From assembly GCA_049969475.1 (NCBI GenBank), contig JBMFOU010000011.1:26674-90673 (forward strand): a DNA stretch of 64,000 nucleotides, given 5' to 3'. Below the pieces are notes generated by a model. That model saw only the letters and a list, made by a program, of their open reading frames with translations, did not search any database and had not been told where the DNA came from. This DNA is from UBA2030 sp049969475. Lineage in GTDB: Bacteria > Bacteroidota > Bacteroidia > Bacteroidales > TTA-H9. How positions within the stretch are numbered: position 1 is the stretch's first letter; every line of letters starts with the position of its first letter. This document shows positions 36,251 to 44,640 of this stretch, in pieces. A program made the position numbers and the translations under genes.

Positions 36251-37426
36251 ATGCAAAAACTTCTGGTGGTACTGCCCCGGGCTCCCTGGCCGCTCGAGAA
36301 GGGCGACAAACTAAGGGCTTTCCACCAGCTGCGTTGTCTCTCCCGGCATTTTCAAATCTACTTGGTTGCGCTCTGTGAGGGGAAGCCCCATCCTGAGGCC
36401 TGGCATCAACTGAAACCATTTTGTGCAGAGGTGCATATCATAAGCCTTTCCTGGCCTCGCCGTATCCTTGGTATGATTACGGCACTTTTGCGGGGTTGGC
36501 CGTTGCAGACCGGCTATTTTTACCATCCAAAGGCCCTCCGTAAAATAAAATCTATCCAGAGAAGCCATCAACCAGATTATGCTTATTTTCAGCTGGCCCG
36601 CACTGGCCCTTATGCTCGCAAACTTTCAATTCCCCTTATCATCGATTTTCAGGATACTTTTTCAGAGGGTATCCACCGGCGAAAAGAAAAAGCCCGTGTG
36701 TGGCTGAAGCCTTTCCTTTCTTTCGAATACCAAAGGCTCAAGCACTACGAAACCACCTTGCTCGATAGTTTCACCGAGGCTACCCTGATTTCTGAACCCG
36801 ATAGGGACCTTTTTCCACATCCCCAGCGCCAACGCATCCATATTATTCCCAATGGAGTGGACTTTGAATACTTTAAACCAGATTTCTCCATTGCAAAAGA
36901 ACCCTGGATTCTGTTTACCGGCAACATGAACTATCCACCCAATGTGGATGCTGCCCGCTTCCTGGCTACCGAGATAATGCCCAGGGTGTGGGAAATAAAA
37001 CCGGAAGTAAAACTTATACTAGCTGGTGCCACACCTCATCCGACCGTCAGGGCATTGGAAGGAGAAAAGATACTTGTGACGGGTTGGGTAAACGATATGC
37101 GCGAATATTACCTGAAAGCGAGTGTATTTATAGCCCCCATGCGTATGGGAACCGGACTTCAGAATAAATTGCTTGAAGCCATGGCCATGCAATTACCCTG
37201 CATCACATCCCCATTGGCCAACCAGGCACTGAAAGCTACCCCCTACCATGAAATACTCATAGGAAACAGTCCTGTGGAATATGCTGAACATATCCTTTGC
37301 CTTTTGGAGGATGGGGCATTTGCAAAGCAATTGGCCTTTCAGGGATTTTCATTTGTAAGGCAACACTATTCGTGGGAAAAAGCTACAGATAAATTGGTGG
37401 AAATTATTAGGAAAACAGCTCCTTAA
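36251..37426 (+). CDS. Family 4 glycosyltransferase, TIGR03087-like
   Basis: A 391-residue GT-B enzyme starting V-V-L-P-R-A-P-W-P-L-E-K-G-D-K-L-R-A, the pattern of glycosyltransferases seen in exopolysaccharide (EpsH/XrtA-associated) loci. The donor half contains F-T-G-N-M-N-Y-P-P-N and the E-x7-E region L-L-E-A-M-A-M-Q. No exosortase or polysaccharide polymerase is in this window, so only the transferase role is supported. It has its own promoter and is not overlapped by the neighbouring GT. Confidence 0.88.
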   Translation: MQKLLVVLPRAPWPLEKGDKLRAFHQLRCLSRHFQIYLVALCEGKPHPEAWHQLKPFCAEVHIISLSWPRRILGMITALLRGWPLQTGYFYHPKALRKIKSIQRSHQPDYAYFQLARTGPYARKLSIPLIIDFQDTFSEGIHRRKEKARVWLKPFLSFEYQRLKHYETTLLDSFTEATLISEPDRDLFPHPQRQRIHIIPNGVDFEYFKPDFSIAKEPWILFTGNMNYPPNVDAARFLATEIMPRVWEIKPEVKLILAGATPHPTVRALEGEKILVTGWVNDMREYYLKASVFIAPMRMGTGLQNKLLEAMAMQLPCITSPLANQALKATPYHEILIGNSPVEYAEHILCLLEDGAFAKQLAFQGFSFVRQHYSWEKATDKLVEIIRKTAP

Positions 37427-37478
37427 GCCTCTTGTAGCATAGGGTTTGTTTTGCTACCTTAGCCTCAGTATTTATTGC

Positions 37479-38573
37479 ATGGATTTCCTCTACGAAATAG
37501 CATTGACCCTGGTTCCCGGAGTGGGTGATGTGTTGGCGCGCAGGCTTATTAACCATTGCGGCAGCGCTGAAGCGGTTTTTAAAGAGAAGAAACACCACCT
37601 GATGCAGATTCAGGGGGTAGGCGAATATGTTACCAATAAAATACTCAAAAACAATTATTTAGATAGGGCAGCACGCGAGCTTGAGTTTGTTGGTAAATAC
37701 AAAATTCAGATTCTATATTATCAGCATGCAGATTACCCTGCTCGTCTGCGGCATTGTGCTGATGCTCCAATTCTCTTGTATTATAAAGGGAATACCCCAT
37801 TAAATCCACGTTATTGCCTAAGCATTGTAGGCACCCGCAGAGCCACCGATTACGGCAGGGACTACATTCAGAATTTAATGGAATATCTTCGCAATTACGA
37901 GGTACTGATTGTAAGCGGGTTAGCCTTTGGTATAGATACTGCAGCCCATAAGGCTGCGCTCGATGTAGGTCTTCCAACGGTAGCCGTGCTTGGACATGGA
38001 CTCGACCGCATTTACCCATCGCAGAACCGGGCGTTGGCCAAGCGTATGGTGGAAAACGGAGGATTAATGAGCGATTTTCCGTCAGGTACGGGTCCCGACC
38101 GCGAGAACTTTCCCAAAAGAAACCGTATCATTGCCGGAATGGCTGATGCAACCCTGGTCATTGAGACCGGTATGCGCGGTGGCTCTCTAATTACCGCCGA
38201 TATTGCTAATTCATACAACCGCGATGTGTTTGCCCTTCCAGGACGCGTGGGTGATCCACTCTCGGAAGGCTGCAACTGGCTAATCCGTACCAACCGGGCT
38301 GCACTGCTCGATACTCCGGAGAACCTTGTGCAAGAACTGGGTTGGGCCTCGCCTGAAAACAAACCCAGCCAAACACAGAAGAAATTATTTGTTGAGCTGA
38401 ATCCTGAGGAGACCCGCATTGTGGAGATCCTGCAACAACAGGGCTCTGCTTCTATCGACCGAATTTGCATCGATTCACAGCTACCAGCTACCCGCGTAGC
38501 CGCAGCGCTCCTCAATCTCGAACTCAACGGCCTGCTGCGTTGCCTTCCAGGCAAAATCTATAAACTCACATGA
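37479..38573 (+). CDS. dprA: DNA-processing protein DprA
   Basis: A 364-residue DprA (Smf): an N-terminal helix-hairpin-helix/SAM-like part (V-P-G-V-G-D-V-L-A), the Rossmann-like ssDNA-binding domain (S-I-V-G-T-R-R-A-T near 120, then S-G-L-A-F-G-I-D and F-P-K-R-N-R-I-I) and a C-terminal winged-helix domain (about 300-364). It binds incoming single-stranded DNA and loads RecA in natural transformation. ATG 37479 gives the usual N-terminus; an in-frame ATG at 37446 adds 11 residues and is less likely. Confidence 0.93.
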   Translation: MDFLYEIALTLVPGVGDVLARRLINHCGSAEAVFKEKKHHLMQIQGVGEYVTNKILKNNYLDRAARELEFVGKYKIQILYYQHADYPARLRHCADAPILLYYKGNTPLNPRYCLSIVGTRRATDYGRDYIQNLMEYLRNYEVLIVSGLAFGIDTAAHKAALDVGLPTVAVLGHGLDRIYPSQNRALAKRMVENGGLMSDFPSGTGPDRENFPKRNRIIAGMADATLVIETGMRGGSLITADIANSYNRDVFALPGRVGDPLSEGCNWLIRTNRAALLDTPENLVQELGWASPENKPSQTQKKLFVELNPEETRIVEILQQQGSASIDRICIDSQLPATRVAAALLNLELNGLLRCLPGKIYKLT

Positions 38574-38574
38574 A

Positions 38575-38683
38575 GGTCTGGACCCGCTGTATTTCTGACC
38601 ATTCACTGAATAATGATTTGATTTTCAGTGGTGAAACTAAAGACAGGGTCTGGACCCGCTGTATTTCTAGCAATTCACTGAAT
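38575..38683. repeat. 37-bp direct repeat pair with hairpin
   Basis: Copies at 38575-38611 and 38647-38683 (period 72 bases) agree at 34 of 37 positions; the first 22 bases (GGTCTGGACCCGCTGTATTTCT) start with a small palindrome and are identical. Between them CACTGAA (38604-38610) and TTCAGTG (38624-38630) form a 7-bp inverted repeat. The pair begins right after the dprA stop. The 406-base region 38574-38979 otherwise holds no gene I can support. Confidence 0.75.
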
Positions 38684-38948
38684 TTATAAAGGCCTCCATC
38701 AGCGAATTGTTCACCCACAACCCGCCTTATCCCGAATAGAAATCGCAATCGGTCACTGAGCTGGTTCTCCTTCGATAATTTTATCACCAGCATGAGAATC
38801 CTTCTGGCAGCTTTCACTTCCTAAAAAAAGGCTACTTCCTCGAATTTTATTAAAATTGCTTAAAATTCGCGATAGAACATCAAGCCTTACCTCAAGTACT
38901 GCTTTACCATGGTTTAATCCAGAGCTTTCACCCCGACGCCATTTTTTA

Positions 38949-38956
38949 TAACTTTG
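38949..38956 (+). promoter_or_regulatory. -7 box for the T9SS-cargo/TonB receptor pair
   Basis: TAACTTTG, an exact TAnnTTTG, with TTTC (one mismatch to TTTG) 19 bases upstream. ATG 38980 is 23 bases downstream. Confidence 0.55.
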
Positions 38957-38979
38957 TATCCGACCAAATCCCTCATGCA

Positions 38980-39717
38980 ATGAAAAAACTGATTAACCTG
39001 TTATTCATTCTGGTTTTATTTTTTCATGCTGCACCATTGGCTGCTCAATGCACACCCGACCCTTACATTACAAAGCCGGGTATTTACCCCGATAGTGCAA
39101 CAGGTTTTCCTCCTGCTGTGGCCACCTATCCTTACAATCTAACCATCACGGTGGTAGTTCCTGCCGACACGTTAATACCTCCCCTTCCCCTCCTTCCCAT
39201 CGATTCCATAGGAGTTACAGGCGTTGAGGGACTTCCCGAAGGGTTTCAGTTCCTGCCAAGCCGCCCCTCGGGATTCTGGCCAGGAGGTAGCAAGGGTTGC
39301 GCCCTTATCGCCGGCACCCCCTCAAAAAGTCAGGTGGGGACTTACCCGCTCACATTCCACGTTGTAGGTTACATTGCTAACCTTCCCTTTCCCTACGATA
39401 TAACGTTCTATAGTATTAAAATTCTGGATTCCAGCAACTACGGCATTGAAGACGCTTCAGCCATCAAGCATTTCAACATTCACCGAGCGTTCCCGGGCGG
39501 TCCTCTCAATATGAGCTTATTCAGTACAATAGCAGGTAAATTCGAATTTAATTTACTGAACACTCATGGCAGATTTCTTTATTCAGAAAGTATAGAAATT
39601 GGAGCAGGAGAGAACTCTTTAATGTTCTATCCCGGGAAGCTGGCTCAGGGGGTTTATCTGATCGTCCTTAGAGATTCCAAAGGGAAACAAGTATTCGTTA
39701 GGCGCGTACTTCTTTGA
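38980..39717 (+). CDS. Secreted protein with T9SS-type C-terminal domain
   Basis: A 245-residue protein with a signal peptide (1-22, ending P-L-A-A-Q) and a central beta-rich region of unknown type (about 23-165, with paired Cys26 and Cys109). Its last 80 residues look like a type A T9SS sorting domain: F-N-I-H-R-A-F-P-G-G, then the closing A-Q-G-V-Y-L-I-V-L-R-D-S-K-G-K-Q. It should therefore be exported by the type IX system. It overlaps the TonB-dependent receptor frame by 4 bases if that gene starts at TTG 39714, or is 11 bases from ATG 39729, so the two are co-transcribed. Its ligand is unknown. Confidence 0.75.
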   Translation: MKKLINLLFILVLFFHAAPLAAQCTPDPYITKPGIYPDSATGFPPAVATYPYNLTITVVVPADTLIPPLPLLPIDSIGVTGVEGLPEGFQFLPSRPSGFWPGGSKGCALIAGTPSKSQVGTYPLTFHVVGYIANLPFPYDITFYSIKILDSSNYGIEDASAIKHFNIHRAFPGGPLNMSLFSTIAGKFEFNLLNTHGRFLYSESIEIGAGENSLMFYPGKLAQGVYLIVLRDSKGKQVFVRRVLL

Positions 39718-39728
39718 AAAGAATATTT

Positions 39729-42035
39729 ATGATAAAATATGGGCTAGCCTTAGGGCTCATTATTTTCGGACTCCAGGCATGGGGTCAGAAAGCAACCATT
39801 AAGGGAAAAGTTACGGATGCGCTCACAGGCGAAGCCATGCCCGGCGTTAATGTGATTGTTGGAAAAAGCCATGGAACAACCACTGATAACGAAGGTCAAT
39901 ACCAGCTAAAACTGGAATCGGGTAAGTACAGGCTCGCCTACAGTATTATCGGATACAACAGAATAACGAAAGTCATCGAAGCTGGCCCAGGAGAGACATT
40001 GGAAATCAATGTAAAACTGGAACCCCGGTTGGAACTACTCAACGAAACCGTTATTAGTGCCTCGCGTTACGAGCAACGACTTTCTGATGTCATTGTTTCG
40101 ATGGATGTTAGGGATGCAGCCCAAATAGAGAGAACACACACGCTGAGCATGGAAGAAGCCGTACAACAAGTCCCTGGGGTGATGATTCTCGATGACCAGG
40201 CAAGCATCAGGGGTGGGAACGGTTATTCGTACGGTGTGGGTAGTCGTGTATTGCTGATGCTCGACGAGTTGCCTTTTCTCACAGGAGCCAGTTCCGAGGC
40301 CAAATGGAATTTTCTGCCTATCGAAAATATCAGCAGCATGGAGGTCATAAAGGGAGCCTCTTCTGCCTTATATGGGAGTTCGGCCCTCAACGGAGTGATT
40401 AACATCCGAACAGCCTATCCCCGCGAAAAACCTGCTACCTCGCTTACCCTTTTCAGCGGTATTTATGGCAATCCGGCCCGACCCGAAATCAAATGGTGGG
40501 GCAACCGCAATCCATCCTATACCGGTCTGCGACTGAACCATAGCCGCATGGCAGGTCCGCTTGACCTTACCGCTGGAATCACCCTGCAAACTGATGAAGG
40601 CTATAGGGAGAAAGAAAACGAGCAGATGGCCCGCATTTCACTTAATACCAGGTATCGTTTTCAGAAAATTCAGGGGTTGTCGGTGGGTCTGAATGGGAAT
40701 TACATGCGAAGTCAGGGGGGGAATTTCCTCATCTGGCTCAATGGCACGGATGGGATTTACAGGCCTGCCAATAATTTCGATCAACGCTTCGACAACACCC
40801 GCTTCAATCTCGATCCCTTTATGGTATATCTACCCAATCCAAACGAACGACATTCCCTGAGGGGACGCATTTTCCGGGTCAGCTACCAGAACGATACTCT
40901 TACGCATACACATGATGATACCTATTTTACAGAATATCAATATTATAGAAACATAAAAGAAAATTTCAACTTGATTACTGGGGTTAGCACCCAATACGTA
41001 ACCTCCAACTCCACTTTCTTTGGCAGGCAAGAACATTCGGCCTCCAATCAGGCATTGTATGTGCAGGGAGAACAAAAGCTTGGAAACCTTCGCATTACCC
41101 TGGGTGCCCGCTACGAATGGTATAGAGTTAATCGTACAACCGACGACTCAAGACCGCTTCTGCGCGCTGGTCTCAACTATCAATTAGCCCAGGCCACATT
41201 CCTGAGAGCTAGCTTTGGGCAAGGATACCGATATCCCGCTATTGCTGAAAAATATGCAGCCACTCAGGTCGGTGCTCTCCATATTTTTCCCAATCCTTCA
41301 CTTAAGGCAGAAAAAGGCTGGAATGCAGAAACAGGCATTAAACAGGCTTTTTATTACGGCGCACTGAATGGGTTTATCGATGTAGCCGCCTTTTATACCC
41401 GCTATTACGACATGATTGAATTCACCTTCGGCCAACACTATCCAGATACACTTCAAAATCCTTCATTGCTCGATTTTTTTAAATATACCGGCTTCAAAGC
41501 AGAAAACATCGCCAATGCCGTAATTTCAGGCTTCGAAGTCAGCTTCGCTGCCATGGGAAAAAGAGGAAACCTCGGCTATCGTCTTACAGGAGGATACACC
41601 TATACAAACCCCAAAGATCCGGATTTTGATAAAATACCTCCCGAGCAAAACACAGCTACGACCCAGAAAAACATACTTAAATATCGTTTCTATCACTCAG
41701 CCAAGCTCATGGCCGATTTTGACTGGAAAAAACTTTCAGCCGGAGTTTCTTTCGACTGGCATAGCCATATGATAAATATCGACAAAGCTTTCGAAGATTC
41801 ACTGCGATTCCCCAATGGTACAGCCTATGCCGTAATAGTACCGGGACTTAAGGAATACCGACAGATTCACAATCGGGGCGATTACATCATCAATCTCAGG
41901 CTTTCGTATGATCCCGTTGAGAATACTCGTTTTTCATTAATTATAAACAATTTACTAAATAGAGAGTACATGACCCGCCCGGCCGACGTGGGTCCGCCCC
42001 GTGTTTTAGCCGTTCAGTACATTCAAAAATTTTGA
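39729..42035 (+). CDS. TonB-dependent outer-membrane receptor
   Basis: A receptor of about 768 residues with signal peptide (ending A-W-G-Q), a carboxypeptidase-regulatory-like domain (about 23-105: G-K-V-T-D-A-L-T-G-E-A-M-P-G-V-N-V), a plug domain (about 115-225, with I-R-G-G-N-G-Y-S-Y-G and the conserved I-K-G-A-S-S-A-L-Y-G-S) and a 22-strand-type barrel ending in aromatic Phe. It imports a large ligand with TonB energy. No SusD-like partner is adjacent, so it is not a classical SusCD pair; iron-chelate or cobalamin uptake is possible. ATG 39729 is chosen; TTG 39714 would add five residues and overlap the preceding stop. Confidence 0.88.
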   Translation: MIKYGLALGLIIFGLQAWGQKATIKGKVTDALTGEAMPGVNVIVGKSHGTTTDNEGQYQLKLESGKYRLAYSIIGYNRITKVIEAGPGETLEINVKLEPRLELLNETVISASRYEQRLSDVIVSMDVRDAAQIERTHTLSMEEAVQQVPGVMILDDQASIRGGNGYSYGVGSRVLLMLDELPFLTGASSEAKWNFLPIENISSMEVIKGASSALYGSSALNGVINIRTAYPREKPATSLTLFSGIYGNPARPEIKWWGNRNPSYTGLRLNHSRMAGPLDLTAGITLQTDEGYREKENEQMARISLNTRYRFQKIQGLSVGLNGNYMRSQGGNFLIWLNGTDGIYRPANNFDQRFDNTRFNLDPFMVYLPNPNERHSLRGRIFRVSYQNDTLTHTHDDTYFTEYQYYRNIKENFNLITGVSTQYVTSNSTFFGRQEHSASNQALYVQGEQKLGNLRITLGARYEWYRVNRTTDDSRPLLRAGLNYQLAQATFLRASFGQGYRYPAIAEKYAATQVGALHIFPNPSLKAEKGWNAETGIKQAFYYGALNGFIDVAAFYTRYYDMIEFTFGQHYPDTLQNPSLLDFFKYTGFKAENIANAVISGFEVSFAAMGKRGNLGYRLTGGYTYTNPKDPDFDKIPPEQNTATTQKNILKYRFYHSAKLMADFDWKKLSAGVSFDWHSHMINIDKAFEDSLRFPNGTAYAVIVPGLKEYRQIHNRGDYIINLRLSYDPVENTRFSLIINNLLNREYMTRPADVGPPRVLAVQYIQKF

Positions 42036-42231
42036 TGACGGTTCAGAGAATACGTGAATGCCCAGAGGGTCCCAATAGGAATTCCCGGTATGGCCTTACA
42101 AAACAAGTTGCCTGCATATGCTGGTGTAAGGTAGAACAGGAAAATAAACCAAAACCTTTCAAAACACTCACACACTATAAACCCTGGCTCTTCGTTAATC
42201 CCAGGTACATTCTATATCAGCGCTTTTTACG

Positions 42232-42239
42232 TATCTTTG
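42232..42239 (+). promoter_or_regulatory. -7 box for the bamD operon
   Basis: TATCTTTG, an exact TAnnTTTG, ending 4 bases before ATG 42244. A very short or absent leader is implied if used. No -33 TTG found. Confidence 0.4.
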
Positions 42240-42243
42240 CACC

Positions 42244-43047
42244 ATGCAAAAACAGACCTTGGCTTTAGCCTCTATAATATTGGCAATCACCCTATTGGCT
42301 GGTTGCTCTAAATATCAGAAGATCTACAAAAGCACGGACAACGACCTGAAATATGAGGCCGCCATTGCTTATTATGAAAGCAAAGACTATTACCGCGCGC
42401 TTCAGCTTTTCGACCAGATCAACCCATTTTTCAAAGGAACCGATAAAGAGGAAAAAATCGCTTACTACTATGCCTACGCCTACTATTATCAAAAAGATTA
42501 TTTGCTGGCAGGCTACTATTTCAAAAGATTCAGCGATAATTTCCCCAACAGCCGTTATGCTGAGGAATGCTTGTTCATGAGTGCCTATTGTTCCTACCTA
42601 AACTCCCCCCCCCCCTACCTCGATCAAACCAGTACTCTCGATGCACTCCGCGATTTTCAGTTGTTTGTGAACCGCTATCCCAAAAGCGACCGTGTGAATC
42701 GGGCCAACGAGCTCATGGACAAACTCAGACTCAAGCTGGAAGAAAAAGCTTTCAACAACGCATTGTTGTATTATAAAATGGATGAATTTCAGGCTGCTAT
42801 CGTATCTTTCCAGAATGTACTTAAGGACTATCCCGACACCAGATACGAAGAAGAAATAATGTATTACATCGTGAAATCCTGGTATTACTATGCTGAACGC
42901 AGTGTCCCTGAAAAAAGAATTGAACGGCATCAGGCAGCCATTAATGCTTTTAACGATTTCAAAGCACTGTATCCTGAAAGCAGAAAATTAAAGGAATTAC
43001 AGGGACTCATTGAATCATCCTACAAAGTAGCTAAAATGAAAAGTTAA
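42244..43047 (+). CDS. bamD: Outer-membrane assembly lipoprotein BamD
   Basis: A 267-residue lipoprotein: signal peptide with lipobox L-L-A-G-C (Cys21), then TPR-like helical repeats (about 35-260) of the BamD/YfiO family. It works with BamA to insert beta-barrel proteins. A run of 11 C (42605-42615) encodes part of S-P-P-P-Y, where slippage would break the gene. It heads a conserved group with omega, coaBC, DUF4835 and recN. Confidence 0.9.
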   Translation: MQKQTLALASIILAITLLAGCSKYQKIYKSTDNDLKYEAAIAYYESKDYYRALQLFDQINPFFKGTDKEEKIAYYYAYAYYYQKDYLLAGYYFKRFSDNFPNSRYAEECLFMSAYCSYLNSPPPYLDQTSTLDALRDFQLFVNRYPKSDRVNRANELMDKLRLKLEEKAFNNALLYYKMDEFQAAIVSFQNVLKDYPDTRYEEEIMYYIVKSWYYYAERSVPEKRIERHQAAINAFNDFKALYPESRKLKELQGLIESSYKVAKMKS

Positions 43048-43068
43048 CTAAATAAATCATATAACCTT

Positions 43069-43410
43069 ATGGATTATATCTCGAAATACAAAAAACTGAA
43101 GGCCGACCCAAACGCTGTTACCCGTCGTATCGGCGATTTCGACAAACCTACCGGAAACATCTACGAAACGGTTGCCATCTTATCAAAACGGGCCAATCAA
43201 ATAAACGAAGAGCTGAGAAGCACCATTAGTGAAGAAGCAAAGCAGTTTCAGGTTATCTCCGATTCGTTGGAAGAAGTATTTGAAAACAGCGACCAGATCG
43301 AATGGTCGAAAAAGTATGAAGCGTTTCCCAAGCCTACTTTGCTGGCTATAGCTGAATTCCTTAACGGAAAAATCTCCTGGCGCTATCCAGATCAGGAAAA
43401 TAACCTATAA
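43069..43410 (+). CDS. rpoZ: RNA polymerase omega subunit, Rpb6-like
   Basis: A 113-residue protein matching the Bacteroidetes omega/Rpb6 family: the segment G-N-I-Y-E-T-V-A-I-L-S-K-R-A-N-Q-I-N corresponds to the conserved helix that clamps the beta' subunit. Omega aids beta' folding and core assembly. It sits between bamD and coaBC with 21- and 11-base gaps. The family is diverged from E. coli RpoZ and is recognised by size, motif and position. Confidence 0.85.
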   Translation: MDYISKYKKLKADPNAVTRRIGDFDKPTGNIYETVAILSKRANQINEELRSTISEEAKQFQVISDSLEEVFENSDQIEWSKKYEAFPKPTLLAIAEFLNGKISWRYPDQENNL

Positions 43411-43421
43411 GCTGATCCATC

Positions 43422-44621
43422 ATGCTGAAGGGGAAAAAAATCATCATCGGAATTACTGGCAGCATTGCAGCCTACAAAACACCCCTGTTAGTTAGGTTGC
43501 TTATTAAGGAAGAAGCTGAAGTACAGGTGATAATGACCCCTTCGGCCTGCGATTTTGTTACACCGCTCACCCTGAGCACCCTCTCGAAAAAGCCTGTGCT
43601 TATTAAACCTTTCGATCCTGAAAACGGGGCATGGAATAGTCATGTAGAGCTGGGTTACTGGGCCGATGCCATGCTCATTGCCCCGGCCACAGCTAACACC
43701 CTGGCTAAAATGGCGAATGGGCAAGCTGATAATCTATTGCTTGCTACATATCTGGCAGCCAAATGCCCGGTATTTTTTGCGCCGGCCATGGATGTGGATA
43801 TGTTCAATCATCCCTCCACCCAGGCCAACATTCAAAAGCTTCAGAAATTGGGTAATATACTAATCGCTCCTCAGACCGGTGAGTTAGCCTCAGGGCTTTG
43901 CGGAGCCGGACGGCTGGAAGAGCCAGAGGTAATCCTTGAGTTGCTAAAAGATCATTTCAAAAAAAAAAACAACCTAAGCGGGCAAACGGTGCTGGTGAGT
44001 GCGGGGCCGACCCGCGAACCGCTTGATCCAGTGCGTTTCTTAAGCAACCACTCCTCCGGCCAGATGGGATATGCCTTAGCCCACGAAGCTGCCTTCAGGG
44101 GCGCCCGCGTCATTCTGGTCTCAGGCCCCGTAAACCTAAAGGTGAGTCATCCCAACGTCGAACTCATAAAAGTGGAAACCGCTTCACAAATGGCTGAGGT
44201 TTGCTTGCACCATTTTCCTCAAGCCGATATAACCCTGATGGCTGCCGCAGTAGCTGATTTTACCCCAGAAACCACCGCCCCTACTAAAATAAAAAAAGGC
44301 CAGCACGAAGAGTATTTCCTCCGCATGAAGCCTACCACTGATATTTTGGCTCAAATGGGTAAAATCAAAAAAAACAATCAAATATTAGTCGGTTTTGCCC
44401 TTGAAACCGACAACGAAGAAAGCAATGCGCAGGAAAAGCTTCAAAAGAAAAATGCCGATTTCATTGTAATGAATTCTTTGAACGATCCGGGCGCTGCTTT
44501 TGGCCACCCTACAAATAAAATTACCATCTATTCCCGCAGCGGAAATAAAATCTCAACCCCTTTGTTGAGCAAAGAAACCATTGCAGGTATTATTTTTGAC
44601 CAAATACTCAGCGGGCTGTAA
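43422..44621 (+). CDS. coaBC: Phosphopantothenoylcysteine decarboxylase / phosphopantothenate-cysteine ligase
   Basis: A 399-residue fusion acting in coenzyme A synthesis. The N-terminal flavoprotein CoaC domain (1-180) has G-I-T-G-S-I-A-A-Y-K-T, the catalytic-His region near N-S-H-V-E-L and the substrate-binding P-A-M-D-V-D-M. The C-terminal CoaB domain (about 188-399) has V-S-A-G-P-T-R-E-P-L-D-P-V-R and N-H-S-S-G-Q-M-G. An 11-base A run (43969-43979) encodes K-K-K-N at the domain linker, a potential slippage site. The start of the next gene follows after 19 bases. Confidence 0.95.
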   Translation: MLKGKKIIIGITGSIAAYKTPLLVRLLIKEEAEVQVIMTPSACDFVTPLTLSTLSKKPVLIKPFDPENGAWNSHVELGYWADAMLIAPATANTLAKMANGQADNLLLATYLAAKCPVFFAPAMDVDMFNHPSTQANIQKLQKLGNILIAPQTGELASGLCGAGRLEEPEVILELLKDHFKKKNNLSGQTVLVSAGPTREPLDPVRFLSNHSSGQMGYALAHEAAFRGARVILVSGPVNLKVSHPNVELIKVETASQMAEVCLHHFPQADITLMAAAVADFTPETTAPTKIKKGQHEEYFLRMKPTTDILAQMGKIKKNNQILVGFALETDNEESNAQEKLQKKNADFIVMNSLNDPGAAFGHPTNKITIYSRSGNKISTPLLSKETIAGIIFDQILSGL

Positions 44622-44640
44622 ACCCAAAGGATTTCGAGCC

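Noticed and set aside
38574..38979. Cobalamin riboswitch upstream of the TonB receptor operon
   Set aside because: No B12-box or conserved core sequence was found.
38566..38980. Minus-strand frames in the dprA downstream region, considered as a four-helix-bundle (23S intervening sequence) protein
   Set aside because: The resemblance is not convincing and part of the frame is translated from the 37-bp repeats.
42032..42268. 78-codon frame between the TonB receptor and bamD
   Set aside because: It overlaps the bamD start and its -7 box, and the composition is not protein-like.
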